DNA from: Candidatus Sulfotelmatobacter sp.
Lineage (GTDB): Bacteria > Vulcanimicrobiota > Vulcanimicrobiia > Vulcanimicrobiales > Vulcanimicrobiaceae
DNA length: 64,000 bases
Direction: 5' to 3'
Assembly (NCBI GenBank): GCA_035504415.1
Contig: DATJRY010000011.1
Location: 248,001 to 312,000, forward strand
The notes under the pieces were generated by a model, which did no database searches, was not told the DNA's origin, and worked only from the letters and a program-made list of their open reading frames with translations. Below are positions 1-8,648 of this stretch, in pieces. Within the stretch, counting starts at the first letter, position 1; every line of letters begins with the position of its first letter. The position numbers and the translations under genes are program-made.

Positions 1-436
1 CGCGCTGGCGGTCGAGCCAGTACAGCGCGCGCTCGCGGCAGGCGCTGCGCAGCGCGATCGGGTCGGCGGTGCGGAAGTCTTGCCGGAGGTGGAGCAGGGT
101 CTCGCGCTCGATCGGCAGCCCGTGCATGTCCCAGCCCGGCACGAAGTCGGCCACCTCGCCGTCGAGCAGATGGATCTTGACCAGCGCGTCCTTGAGGAAG
201 CGGTTGAGGAAGGTCCCCATGTGCATGTCGCCGTTGGCGTACGGGGGACCGTCGTGCAGCGTGAACGGCGCGCCGCCCTGGGCGCGGTTGCGCGCGACCC
301 GCTTGCCGTAGACGTCGTGCTCGAGCCACCAGCGGGCCCGGTCGGGCTCACGCTTGGGCAGCTCGGCGCGCATCGGGAACGCGGTCGAGGGGAGGTTGAG
401 GGTCGAGCGGTAATCGCGGGCGGTGGTCTCGGGCAT
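1..436 (-). CDS. ileS: Isoleucine--tRNA ligase, N-terminal part (runs off the window)
   Basis: Only the first 145 codons lie in the window; the gene continues past position 1. It charges tRNA-Ile with isoleucine in the cytoplasm. The ATG at 436 opens a frame with the IleRS N-terminal pattern: LHDGPPYANGD at residues 60-70, then the class I signature as HMGT (72-75), then VPGWDMHGLPIE (99-110), the segment that joins the Rossmann fold to the editing domain insertion. The family signature is usually HIGH; here the last His is Thr, which other class I synthetases tolerate. It lies 15 bp downstream of the site-2 protease gene on the same strand. The identity is firm; the catalytic KMSKS loop is outside the window. 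Confidence 0.93.
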   Translation of the reverse strand, partial: MPETTARDYRSTLNLPSTAFPMRAELPKREPDRARWWLEHDVYGKRVARNRAQGGAPFTLHDGPPYANGDMHMGTFLNRFLKDALVKIHLLDGEVADFVPGWDMHGLPIERETLLHLRQDFRTADPIALRSACRERALYWLDRQR

Positions 437-451
437 GCGACCGGACCTGTT

Positions 452-1216
452 CTACGCGGCGGCGCCGACCTCCACGTCGGAACGCAGCTCGACCGGGGCC
501 GGCAGCGGCCGCGCGCCGCGCTCCTGCGTCCAGCTCTGCCGTAACAGGAAGGCACCCAGGACGGCGTACCACGCGTAGATCGGATCGTGGGTCGCGGCGA
601 CCGCCGACACGCCGGCCGCGACGAACGCCAGCGCGAAGCCGATCCCGACCCGCGACGCCAGCCGCGTCGCACGGCGCAGGTCGCCGAACCGGCGCCAGGC
701 CAGCGCGCGCAGCACGCGGCCGCCGTCCATCGGGAACGCTGGAATGAGGTTGAAGACCGCCAGCACGCCGTTCGCGACCGCGAGATACGCGGCCATCAGC
801 GCGGGAGCCTCGCCCCACGCGGCGCCGGCGAAGCGGTCCAGCAGGGCAAGCAGACCGAGTGCGACCAGCGCGAGCACCGCGCTCATGGCCGGTCCGGCGA
901 GCGCGATCAGCGCGTCCGCGCGCGGCGTCGCCGGTTCCTCGTCGAGCAGCGCGACCCCGCCGAACAGGAACAGCGTGATGGCGTCCGTCCGCACCCCGAA
1001 CCGGCGCGCGGCCAACGCGTGCGCGTACTCGTGGGCGATGACGCTGGCGAACAGCGCCAGCGCGCAGATCGCGGCCAGGGTCAGCGCTTCCCAGCGCGGC
1101 AACGCCGGCAAGCCGCCGGCGAGCACGACGGTGACGAACGCGTAGACGGCGAGCCACGAAACGTGCACGCCGACGCGAATGCCGCAGAGACGACCGATCG
1201 TTACAGTCCCTCGCAC
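452..1216 (-). CDS. Site-2 protease family (M50) membrane metallopeptidase
   Basis: This is a 254-residue intramembrane zinc protease of the S2P/FtsEX-independent Rip class, without PDZ or CBS domains. The zinc motif HEYAH is at residues 62-66 inside a hydrophobic helix, and the third ligand lies in the NLIPAFPMDGG segment (156-166), the typical M50 pair. Several further hydrophobic segments (about 20-40, 45-65, 80-95, 103-128, 145-160) make it a polytopic inner-membrane protein. Such enzymes cut transmembrane anti-sigma factors or signal peptides, but its substrate cannot be told from here. It sits between csaB and ileS on the same strand. Confidence 0.9.
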   Translation of the reverse strand: MRGTVTIGRLCGIRVGVHVSWLAVYAFVTVVLAGGLPALPRWEALTLAAICALALFASVIAHEYAHALAARRFGVRTDAITLFLFGGVALLDEEPATPRADALIALAGPAMSAVLALVALGLLALLDRFAGAAWGEAPALMAAYLAVANGVLAVFNLIPAFPMDGGRVLRALAWRRFGDLRRATRLASRVGIGFALAFVAAGVSAVAATHDPIYAWYAVLGAFLLRQSWTQERGARPLPAPVELRSDVEVGAAA

Positions 1217-1244
1217 CGTGATGCGCGACGTTCGCGCACGCGAG

Positions 1245-2360
1245 TTACGTGCCTGCCGACTTTCGTGTCGTTCGCATCACGATTTCGTTCAAGACCTCGA
1301 AGTTGCGCTCGGCGAGCCGCTCGACGTCGGAGCGCACGGAGCGCAGATGCGCGCTGAGCGCGGCGCGGCGTTCCCACGCGTCGTCGAGCCGCCGCGCCAG
1401 CTCCTCGCGCGACGGCATCGCGCTGCCCGGCACGAACAACGGTTCGAGCGGATAGTGCAGGTCGTCGGTCAGCGCGGCGACCTTCGGGTCGTACGGCAGC
1501 GAGATGAACGGGACGGCCAGCCGCGCCGCGATGATGAGCGCGTGCAGCCGCATCCCGATCACCAGCGAAGCGCGTTCGATGACCTGCGCGGCTTGGCCCA
1601 ATGGATAGTCGGGCAGCAGCACCGGCGCGGACGCGCAGCGGCGGATGACGGTGGTCGAGACCTCGGCGTCGGACGCCCCCCCGAGCGGGAGGAACGCGAC
1701 CCGGGCCCCGTAGCGATCGGCCAGCCGGTCGACGACGAACGCCAGCGCTTGCGCCGTCGCCTCGGCGCCTTGCCACTTGCGCATCGAGACGACGACCAGC
1801 GGCGTCCCGTCGTCGGCCAGCCCTTCGGCCGTCAGGTCGAGCGGCTCGCTGCCGGGTTGGAAGAGGAAGACGGGATCGGCGGTGCGCTCGATCGGAACCT
1901 CGGGCAACAGACCGTGCAAGAGCGAACGCGACTGCTCGTCGCGGACGGTCGCCGCGACGACGCCCTTGCAGCACGAGCGCACCACGGCGCGGCCCCAGAA
2001 GTCGAGCGGACCGACCGATTGCGCGAAGATCATCGTCGGGCGGCCGGCATGGACCGCCGAGCGGATGACGGCGCCGTAGTAGAGCAGGCTGCGCAGGCTG
2101 GTCACGTTCTGCAACAGCCCGCCGCCGCCCGAGAGCACGACGTCGGCGCGGTCGATGGCGGCCTTCACCCGCGTGCGGTCCATGCGCGGCGTCGCCTCGA
2201 CGCCGTAGGTCCGGGCCGTTTGCGCCGGATCCCCGCTCAGCACGTCGACCTCGCAGGCCGGCCAACGCGCGCGCAGCTGCTCGACGATGATCTCCAGCAG
2301 TGCCTCGTCACCGAGGTTGCCGAAGCCGTAGTATCCGCTGAGCAGGAAGCGCGGGACCAT
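1245..2360 (-). CDS. csaB: Polysaccharide pyruvyl transferase (CsaB family)
   Basis: The 371-residue protein matches the CsaB family in length and motifs: an N-terminal GYYGFGNLGDE segment (9-19), a glycine-rich VLSGGGGLLQN segment (75-85) and a later GMRLHALI segment. CsaB puts ketal pyruvate on a cell-wall polysaccharide, which in other bacteria is the anchor for proteins with SLH domains. It begins one base after the DUF5693 gene ends, so the two are almost certainly cotranscribed. The csaB-DUF5693 pairing is known in Firmicutes and related groups. The acceptor polysaccharide is not encoded in this window. Confidence 0.9.
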   Translation of the reverse strand: MVPRFLLSGYYGFGNLGDEALLEIIVEQLRARWPACEVDVLSGDPAQTARTYGVEATPRMDRTRVKAAIDRADVVLSGGGGLLQNVTSLRSLLYYGAVIRSAVHAGRPTMIFAQSVGPLDFWGRAVVRSCCKGVVAATVRDEQSRSLLHGLLPEVPIERTADPVFLFQPGSEPLDLTAEGLADDGTPLVVVSMRKWQGAEATAQALAFVVDRLADRYGARVAFLPLGGASDAEVSTTVIRRCASAPVLLPDYPLGQAAQVIERASLVIGMRLHALIIAARLAVPFISLPYDPKVAALTDDLHYPLEPLFVPGSAMPSREELARRLDDAWERRAALSAHLRSVRSDVERLAERNFEVLNEIVMRTTRKSAGT

Positions 2361-2361
2361 C

Positions 2362-4344
2362 TCACGCCGCGGACGGACGCAGCCGGCGGTAGATCGCGAT
2401 CGCGATCGCCCCGACGATGACGCCGATGACCGCCCCGTTGACCAGCCGCAGCGCCGAGATCGCCAGGTGGGTGTGGAGGTGCGAGAAGGTGTCGACCACG
2501 TCGCTCAGCCCTAGCCCGATCGCGAGCGCGAACAGCCAGCCCCAACGAGCGCGGTCGACCGGCATCAGCGCCGGCGCCAGCATCAGCGCCGGGAAGCCGA
2601 CCACGAACTCCTTGAAGCGCGGGCGGACCTGCAGCCAGGTGGTCAAGTGCGCGCGCAGCGCCAGCTCGAAGTTCGAGGGCGCGATGTCGCTCTGGTTGCC
2701 GCTGCGCACCAGCACCAGATAGCCCACGCCCAGGATCACGACGCCCAGCAGCAGCTGCAGCACCGTCACCGGCGCGCTGGCGAACCGGTCGGGCGGGACG
2801 CGCGCGCCCCAGCGCGGGGTGAACAGGTAGAGCGCGAGCGCCAACAGGGCGGGCAGGATCAGCACCAGCCGCACGCCGCTGAAGCGGTCGATCTCGAGCA
2901 TCGTCAGCGGCGTGGACAGCAAGCCGATCACCACCAGCACGCCGCCCAGCGTGACGGCGGTCGCCAGCGCGACGACCCGGATGCCGTCCAAGATCGCGGC
3001 GCCGGTGGTCGGCGCGCGCGGCGACCGCAGCGCCGGCGCGATCGCGGCGAAGCCGGCCAGCGGGAAGACGATCGCGCCGATCAGCGCCAACAGCTTGCGG
3101 GCGGCCATGTCGTGGTGGAGCGCGAAGCCGGCCAGCACCAGCACCAGGTCGAGCACCACGGCGACGACCAGCCAACGCATCCCGCCGATGCCGAACTCGC
3201 CGAGCAGCAGCAACACGATCGCGGGGACCGCCAGCGAGCAGAGCGCGATCTCCCACCACACGCTCACGAAGCGGTCGAACGGCGTCGCGCCGCCGATCCG
3301 CAGCCCCGAGGCGCGGATGCCGGCCGCGATCTGGCGGACCAGCTCGACGTTGGTCGCCTCGATCGAGCGCCCGTCCCACTCGTGCGCGAACGGCCGCAGG
3401 TAGACGACCCGCACGTTGCGCTCGCGCACCCCGAGCAGATAGCGCTGCACGATCTCTTGCGGCTGGAGCTTGTCTTGCTCGAGCTTGCTGATCGCTTGGA
3501 CGCGAACGGTCTGGCTCGGCAAGAGCCGCGCCAGACCTTCGTTCCCGGCCTGGTCTTGCTTGGGATCGTAGGTCTCGATGGTGCCGAAGCTGACCTTGAG
3601 CCGCTGCATCTCGGCCGCGGTCGCCGGCAGCTGGTCGGGATATCCGAGCACCTGATTGCGCAGCCCGAAGAAGATGACGGTCGAGACCCGGTTGCCGCGC
3701 ACCGCCCCGGCCAGCAGCCCGTCGATCTGCGGGGGACCGAAGCGCTCGTCGTTCTGCAGCCGCGGGATCAGCTTGAGGCCGAGCTCGTGCGCCAGCGCGA
3801 CGCGATCGGCCGGCAACCCCAGGCCGACCGTCTGGAAGTAATCGCTCTGCGTGCGGATCGCGAACACGGCCGGCAGCGCGCGCGGCGCCGTCAGCCGCCG
3901 CACCGCGTGCGCCGAGAACTTGAGCGGGAGCTGGAACGCGTAGCGCGCCGCGGTCGGACCGTCGTACGCGATCAGGTACATCTCGTCGGCCCGCAGCTGG
4001 TGAGCGCGGTTCAGGCGGCTCAAGGTCGGGTCGGTCAGTCCCGTCAGCCGGGCCTGGTCGAGCAGCGTCGTCCCGGCGTAGGCGGCGGCCGTCGACGAGG
4101 TGGAGACCGCGCCGCCCAGCTCCTCCTGGACCGAGAGCGAGGTCAGCCCGGCGCGCCGCAGCGCGATCAGGAACGCCCGCTCGTCGTAGGCGTACGACCG
4201 CGCCAGCGCCTGGAAGTCCTGATCGTCCATCGCGATCTCGACGCGGTTCGCGCGATGTTCGTGCCGTTCGCGGCGTACCGCGACAAAAAGGCAGGCGAGC
4301 AAACCGAGGGCCAGCAGCCCCAGCAACAGGCGGCGATACGTCAC
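2362..4344 (-). CDS. DUF5693 family polytopic membrane protein
   Basis: The frame is open from 4374, but the GTG at 4344 is chosen because the earlier TTG falls inside a terminator-like hairpin. The protein (660 aa) starts with a basic stretch and a membrane helix, continues with a soluble region of about 330 residues resembling the DUF5693 extracytoplasmic part, and ends with eight or more hydrophobic helices. DUF5693 proteins commonly neighbour csaB and have no established function; a role in cell-envelope polysaccharide or S-layer attachment is inferred from that linkage. There is no clear Shine-Dalgarno before either start, and the leader RNA upstream may control translation or transcription. 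Confidence 0.82.
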   Translation of the reverse strand: MTYRRLLLGLLALGLLACLFVAVRRERHEHRANRVEIAMDDQDFQALARSYAYDERAFLIALRRAGLTSLSVQEELGGAVSTSSTAAAYAGTTLLDQARLTGLTDPTLSRLNRAHQLRADEMYLIAYDGPTAARYAFQLPLKFSAHAVRRLTAPRALPAVFAIRTQSDYFQTVGLGLPADRVALAHELGLKLIPRLQNDERFGPPQIDGLLAGAVRGNRVSTVIFFGLRNQVLGYPDQLPATAAEMQRLKVSFGTIETYDPKQDQAGNEGLARLLPSQTVRVQAISKLEQDKLQPQEIVQRYLLGVRERNVRVVYLRPFAHEWDGRSIEATNVELVRQIAAGIRASGLRIGGATPFDRFVSVWWEIALCSLAVPAIVLLLLGEFGIGGMRWLVVAVVLDLVLVLAGFALHHDMAARKLLALIGAIVFPLAGFAAIAPALRSPRAPTTGAAILDGIRVVALATAVTLGGVLVVIGLLSTPLTMLEIDRFSGVRLVLILPALLALALYLFTPRWGARVPPDRFASAPVTVLQLLLGVVILGVGYLVLVRSGNQSDIAPSNFELALRAHLTTWLQVRPRFKEFVVGFPALMLAPALMPVDRARWGWLFALAIGLGLSDVVDTFSHLHTHLAISALRLVNGAVIGVIVGAIAIAIYRRLRPSAA

Positions 4345-4364
4345 GGGCCCGCGTTTTCGGCCCG

Positions 4365-4399
4365 AAAACAACAAGACCCGCCGTGGGCGGGCCTTGTTG
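4365..4399 (-). terminator. Intrinsic terminator-like hairpin upstream of the DUF5693-csaB operon
   Basis: Arms CAACAAG-A-CCCGCC (4369-4382) and GGCGGG-C-CTTGTTG (4386-4399) pair over 14 positions with one mismatch and a GTG loop. Read on the minus strand the hairpin runs into TTTT at 4365-4368, so it should end minus-strand transcription just before the DUF5693 start. Confidence 0.65.
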
Positions 4400-4570
4400 C
4401 CGTCGCGTAGCAGGTTGCCCTACTACCGGGTGTGGGCGACGTTGATAGCGCCTTGCGGCGCGCCCACCCGCGACGGTGGGGAGTGAATTGGAAACGCCGA
4501 CCGGGAATCCTCCGGCCGCTGCGTCGTCCCGAGTTAAAACTGCTTTACTAGGTCGCGGTACGGTAAAGCC
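4400..4570 (-). ncRNA. Structured leader or small RNA of unknown family
   Basis: This 170-bp stretch between echA-like and DUF5693 genes holds no convincing ORF but folds well. CCGTCGCG (4400-4407) pairs with CGCGACGG (4469-4476), enclosing TGGGC/GCCCA (4433-4437 with 4462-4466) and a GCGCC-TTGC-GGCGC stem-loop (4448-4461). A further stem pairs 4542-4548 with 4563-4569. It ends in the terminator at 4365-4399, so the minus strand is the likely sense. It could be a riboswitch controlling csaB or a stand-alone RNA; I looked for 6S, SRP, T-box, SAM and c-di-AMP signatures and found none. Confidence 0.45.
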
Positions 4571-4582
4571 GTGTGCGCCGCG

Positions 4583-5368
4583 TCAGGTGCGCCATACCGG
4601 ATCGCGCTTGCCGACGAACGCGCCCATGCCTTCTTGCGCGTCCTCCGCCAGCGCGTTCATCGACATGACTTCCTTCGCGTACGCGTACGCTTTGGGCTGG
4701 TCGAGATCGATCTGCGCGTAGAACGCCGCTTTACCCAGCCCGACGACGAAACTGGCGGCGTCGGCGATGCGCGCGGCGAGCGCGCGCGTCGCGGCGCTCA
4801 GCTGTTCGGGCGGCACGACGCGGTTGACCAATCCCCACTCGGCGGCGGTCTGGGCGTCGATCGGCTCACCGGTCAGCAGCATCTCCATCGCGCGCTTGCG
4901 CCCGATCGCGCGCGTCAGCGCGACCATCGGCGTGGTGCAGAAGAGCCCGATCTTCACCCCGGGCGTCGCGAAGCGCGCTTCGCTCGACGCGACGGCGAGG
5001 TCGCAGGTCGCGACCAGCTGACAGCCGGCTGCGGTCGCGATCCCGGCGATCTCGGCGATCACCGGCTGCGGGATCGCCTGGACCGTCTGCATCAGCTTGA
5101 CGCACACGTCGAAGGTGCGGCGATAGTCGTCGACGCTGCGCGCCAACATCTCGCGCAGATCGTGACCGGAGCTGAAGGCCGGACCGACGCCGCGCAGCAC
5201 GACGACGCGCACGCCGCGATCGGCGCCGAGCGCCTCGAACGCGGCCGTCAGCTCGAGCATCACCTCGAGCGAAAGCGCGTTCCGCTTCTCCGGACGATTG
5301 AGCGTCAGCGTCGCGATCCCGTCGTCGAGATCGAGCAAGAGGTGCTGATACAACGTCGTCGCGAGCAT
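4583..5368 (-). CDS. Enoyl-CoA hydratase/isomerase family protein
   Basis: A 261-residue crotonase-fold protein starting at the ATG at 5368. It contains LTLNRPEKRNAL (about 22-33), the first oxyanion-hole region FSSGHDLREM and the second, IAEIAGIATAAGCQLVATCDLA. The family hydrates or isomerises acyl-CoA thioesters in the cytoplasm. The two catalytic Glu of classic hydratases are not both present: the second region has C/Q where GGG-E is common, so the exact reaction is open. The sequence most resembles the ECHDC3-like branch. It stands alone, with the structured RNA downstream. Confidence 0.85.
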   Translation of the reverse strand: MLATTLYQHLLLDLDDGIATLTLNRPEKRNALSLEVMLELTAAFEALGADRGVRVVVLRGVGPAFSSGHDLREMLARSVDDYRRTFDVCVKLMQTVQAIPQPVIAEIAGIATAAGCQLVATCDLAVASSEARFATPGVKIGLFCTTPMVALTRAIGRKRAMEMLLTGEPIDAQTAAEWGLVNRVVPPEQLSAATRALAARIADAASFVVGLGKAAFYAQIDLDQPKAYAYAKEVMSMNALAEDAQEGMGAFVGKRDPVWRT

Positions 5369-5412
5369 GAAGGAAGGTTCGGGTCGCCCGTACCCGGCGC
5401 CCTTTCGGGCGA

Positions 5413-6552
5413 CTACTTGCCCCACGGCCAGGGGAACCCGAAGGTGAGCGCGCCGCCCAGGTTGGTCGGACCACCGGGGATCGGGCGCTGCTGCTGGATG
5501 AGCACGCGGGCGTGGCGGCCGACCTGGGCCTCGGCGTACCACAGCAAGGTGCGGGTCGCCGCCGGCGCGGCGGACGCGTCTTCGCGGATGCCGACGTAGG
5601 CGTGGTCGCCGAGCGCCCAACGCAGCCGTGCGAAGCCGCCGGTGGAGGCCAGCGGGTCGCCCGCGCCGTCGGCATTAACGTCGTGGCCGTACCACTGCTC
5701 GGCCAACAGCTCGAGCCGCCCGTGCCGCGCGTCGACCGAGATACCCTCGCGCGTGTACGCGTCGTCGAAGGTCGGCTTCGCCAACTGCGCGATCGCCGCG
5801 TCGCCGTCGAGCAGGTCGAGCCCGACCCGCACGTCGTTGGTGACGACCGGGACGCGGAAGTACAGTCCGTACTCGGGCGCGGCGAACGTCTGTGACGTGC
5901 CGGTCGCGACCGGCTTGCCGCCGTACGCCGAACCGGCCGCGTTGCCGAACGCGATCGTCGTCGCCAGCGTCGCGACGCCGACGGGGCGCTCCATCTCCAG
6001 TCCCCAGCGCGGCGTCGCCAGCGTGAGATCGTCGAGCCCGAAACGCGTCCCTTCGTAGCCGTAGGTCGTCAGCGTGTCGTTGCGCTGCGCGGGCGAGTGC
6101 ACCAGCGGCAACTCGAACAGGCCCAAGCGAAACAGGATCTTCGAGGGCTGGTCCTTGTACGCGAGGTAGCCCAAGAACAGCGAGGACGGACCGCCTTCGC
6201 TGCCCAGGCTCTCGTGGAAGAACGCTTCGACGTCGCCGATCTCGGCGGCACCCAGGATCGCGCCGGCCGGCACCGTGCGTTCGCTGCCCGGTTCGGGCGG
6301 ATTGGTGTAGCCGATCTGCTCGCGCAGCGCGAGGATCGTCGTCCCGTGCTTGGGCAGGCCCGGCAGCCGGTATCCGTTGTTCCGGAAGGCGTTGCCGAAC
6401 GCGTTGAGCTCGGGCAGCACCGAGTGACAGACGCCGCACTGGAAGCCGTAGCGTTGCGCGAAGATCGGAATCGCTTGCGCCGGACGTGGCGCGAGCGCGC
6501 CGCTCGCGACGGACGCTACCGCGAGCAGCGCGACTCGCAGCTTATCGAACAA
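5413..6552 (-). CDS. Secreted CxxCH protein with predicted outer-membrane beta-barrel
   Basis: Begins at a TTG (6552) that overlaps the end of the cupredoxin gene by 11 bases, so the two are translationally linked. Residues 1-27 form a signal peptide ending near AQA. A single haem c motif CGVCH is at 39-43, followed by about 330 residues of alternating aromatic and polar strands and a terminal aromatic-rich strand, typical of outer-membrane barrels. A c-type haem at the mature N-terminus and a barrel suggest surface or periplasmic electron transfer. The substrate is unknown, and the barrel assignment is by pattern only. Confidence 0.7.
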   Translation of the reverse strand: MFDKLRVALLAVASVASGALAPRPAQAIPIFAQRYGFQCGVCHSVLPELNAFGNAFRNNGYRLPGLPKHGTTILALREQIGYTNPPEPGSERTVPAGAILGAAEIGDVEAFFHESLGSEGGPSSLFLGYLAYKDQPSKILFRLGLFELPLVHSPAQRNDTLTTYGYEGTRFGLDDLTLATPRWGLEMERPVGVATLATTIAFGNAAGSAYGGKPVATGTSQTFAAPEYGLYFRVPVVTNDVRVGLDLLDGDAAIAQLAKPTFDDAYTREGISVDARHGRLELLAEQWYGHDVNADGAGDPLASTGGFARLRWALGDHAYVGIREDASAAPAATRTLLWYAEAQVGRHARVLIQQQRPIPGGPTNLGGALTFGFPWPWGK

Positions 6553-7015
6553 CGATCGCTCCGCGCATCGGCGCGCCGTAGTGGAAGAAGCAGCCGTAGA
6601 GGTAGGTGCCGGGCTTGTCGGCCAACAGCTTCTGCGAGGCGTTGTTGGGCGCGAGCGCCCCGGTGCTCCAGCCGCCCGAGAGCGTCGTCCCCGACGCGGT
6701 CAGCGCCGACGAGCCGAACGGCGAGGCGGCGGGAAAGCTCGTCGCGCTCATCGAGGTCGAGGTGTGCGCGAACGAGTCCTTGTTGACGAACACGACGTAC
6801 GTGCCGGCCTTGACGGTCGTCACCGCCGGCATGAAGCCGCCGCTGCTCCCGTACGGCGTCGAGGTGACGACGGAGGCCGTCAGCGAGATCGCGATCGAGG
6901 TCGTCGTCGCGTTCGAGGTCGTCGCCGAGCCGCCGCTGCTCCCCGATCCGGGGGCGCCGGCGGTGCAGCCGCACAGCGCGGCCGCGAGCACCACGGACAA
7001 AAGCGGAATGCGCAC
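6542..7015 (-). CDS. Cupredoxin-like lipoprotein
   Basis: The GTG at 7015 starts a 157-residue protein with a short signal peptide and a lipobox LCGC (lipidated Cys17). After a Ser/Thr/Gly-rich linker comes a plastocyanin-like domain: an early His in KDSFAHTS and a C-terminal C-x3-H-x3-M ligand set in YGCFFHYGAPMRG. These four residues are the usual type I copper ligands. It is a periplasm-facing, membrane-anchored electron carrier by inference. The stop overlaps the start of the CxxCH protein, suggesting the copper and haem proteins pass electrons to one another. Confidence 0.8.
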   Translation of the reverse strand: MRIPLLSVVLAAALCGCTAGAPGSGSSGGSATTSNATTTSIAISLTASVVTSTPYGSSGGFMPAVTTVKAGTYVVFVNKDSFAHTSTSMSATSFPAASPFGSSALTASGTTLSGGWSTGALAPNNASQKLLADKPGTYLYGCFFHYGAPMRGAIVVR

Positions 7016-7071
7016 ACGCGCACTCTCGCGCGCCGGCGTGAGCCCGCGATGAGGCGGCGCTCGGCCGCGGC

Positions 7072-8007
7072 TCAGACTTCTTTCAGATCGAGGCGGGGCA
7101 GCCGCGCGACGAACCGGTTGCGCTCTTCGAGCACGACGTCGCCGCCGTGCGCGCGCGCGATCGCGCGGCAGATCGCCAGGCCCAGCCCGGTGCCGCCGCC
7201 GTCCTCGGCGGCGCGCACGAAGCGCTCGAAGATCCGCTCGCGCAAGCCGCTCGGCACGCCCGGACCGTCGTCCTCGACGCTGAGCGCGGCGCGTTCGCCC
7301 TGCGCGCGCACGCGGATGCAGATCGTCGCCGTCGCGTGGCGCGCCGCGTTCTCGAGCAGGTTCTCGACCAGCCGGCGCAAGCGATGCGCGTCGCCGACCA
7401 CCCACACCTCGTACTCCGCGTCGAGCTCCCAGCGCACGCCCTCGCGCAGCGGCACCGTCAGCGCGGTGCGCGCCAGCGCCCCCAGCTCGACCGGTTCCGC
7501 CAACTGCGGCGCGACGCGTTCGGTCCGCACCAGCGCCAGCAGGTCGCCGACGCCGGCCGCCGCCTCGACGGCGACCGCGGCGATGCGCTCGAGGCTGGCC
7601 TCGCGCTCGTCCGGTGCGCCCGCGCGCGCGGCGGACGCCAAGCTCGCGATCCGCGCCAGCGGCGTGCGCAGCTCGTGCGCCGCCTCGGCGGCGAAACGCG
7701 CTTCGCGCTCGCGCGCCGCGACCAGCGGGCGCACCGAGATGCGCGCCAACACGTACGCGGCGGCGCCGGCGAGGATCAGCAGCGGGACGTCGAGCAGCGC
7801 CAGGCCCAGCACGATGCGCCGCATCGCCTCGGCGTAGACGGCTTGGCCCTCGGGCGTGCCGAGCACCGGCTCGAGCATGTCGTGCTGCGCGCGCGCCAAG
7901 TAGACGTACGCACCCGCGTCGAGCGCCACCAGGACGACGACCAGGATCGCCAGATACGAGAGGCAGAGCCGCGCGACTACGCGTGCAATGAGTAGCCGAC
8001 TCCCCAC
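7072..8007 (-). CDS. Sensor histidine kinase
   Basis: Start taken as the GTG at 8007, which overlaps the response-regulator gene by 31 bases; no later start precedes the first membrane helix. The 311-residue protein has two hydrophobic helices (about 13-37 and 70-97) around a very short external loop, then a HisKA box AAHELRTPL with the phosphorylated His, an N box LVENLLENAARHA, a G1 box VEDDGPGVP and a G2 box GGGTGLGLAI. The small external loop suggests it senses something in or near the membrane. Cognate of the OmpR-type regulator encoded just upstream. Confidence 0.92.
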   Translation of the reverse strand: MGSRLLIARVVARLCLSYLAILVVVLVALDAGAYVYLARAQHDMLEPVLGTPEGQAVYAEAMRRIVLGLALLDVPLLILAGAAAYVLARISVRPLVAAREREARFAAEAAHELRTPLARIASLASAARAGAPDEREASLERIAAVAVEAAAGVGDLLALVRTERVAPQLAEPVELGALARTALTVPLREGVRWELDAEYEVWVVGDAHRLRRLVENLLENAARHATATICIRVRAQGERAALSVEDDGPGVPSGLRERIFERFVRAAEDGGGTGLGLAICRAIARAHGGDVVLEERNRFVARLPRLDLKEV

Positions 8008-8645
8008 ACGGTGGTGATGCGATCGCGCGCGCCGACCGCCGCGAGCTTGCGCCGCACGGCGCTCACGTAGACGTCGACGACGTTGCTCGACCCGTCGAAG
8101 TCGTCGCCCCAGACCCGCTCGAGGATCTGCGCGCGGCTGAGCGCGAGCCCGGCGTTGGCGGCCAGATATTCGAGTAACCGGAACTCCGTCGCGCCCAGCG
8201 GCACCTCGCGGCCGCCGACGTGGACGGCGCGCGCGCCGCGGTCGACGACCAGATCGCCGACGGAGAGCGAAGAGCGGATCGGCAGCGGGCTGCGGCGCAG
8301 CAGCGCGCGCACGCGCGCCGCCAGCTCGTCCTCGACGAACGGCTTGACCAGGTAGTCGTCGGCCCCGGCATCCAGGCCGCGCACGCGGTCCTCGACCGCG
8401 TCGCGCGCGGTCAGGAACAGCACCGGCGTCGCGATCCCCTCGGCGCGGGCGGCGCGCGTGAGGGCGAACCCGTCGCGGCCCGGCAACACGACGTCGACGA
8501 CGGCGGCGTCGTACGTCCCGCGCAGCAGCAGCTCGTAGCCGCTCTCGCCGTCGGGAGCGACGTCGACGGCGTACTTGCGCCGTTCGAGCATGGTGCGCAG
8601 CGCCTCGGCGATCTCGTGCTGGTCTTCGATGACGAGAATGCGCAT
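7977..8645 (-). CDS. OmpR-family response regulator
   Basis: This 222-residue two-domain regulator has a receiver with acidic pair E7/D8, phosphoacceptor D51 in VVDVVLPG, and Lys in LVKPF near residue 101. Its C-terminal winged helix (about 127-222) carries the recognition-helix region SNVVDVYVSAVRRKL. It is phosphorylated by the overlapping histidine kinase and binds DNA as a dimer. It follows the TPR gene by three bases. The neighbouring TPR protein, cupredoxin and CxxCH genes are plausible targets, but no binding repeats were identified. Confidence 0.94.
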   Translation of the reverse strand: MRILVIEDQHEIAEALRTMLERRKYAVDVAPDGESGYELLLRGTYDAAVVDVVLPGRDGFALTRAARAEGIATPVLFLTARDAVEDRVRGLDAGADDYLVKPFVEDELAARVRALLRRSPLPIRSSLSVGDLVVDRGARAVHVGGREVPLGATEFRLLEYLAANAGLALSRAQILERVWGDDFDGSSNVVDVYVSAVRRKLAAVGARDRITTVWGVGYSLHA

Positions 8646-8648
8646 CGG

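Noticed and set aside
2647-4410. Long plus-strand open frame (587 codons)
   Set aside because: Antisense of the DUF5693 gene; composition is Arg/Gln/Asp-rich low complexity, typical of a mirror frame in GC-rich DNA.
4400-4570. 6S RNA or tmRNA
   Set aside because: Length and conserved bulge or tRNA-like end not found.
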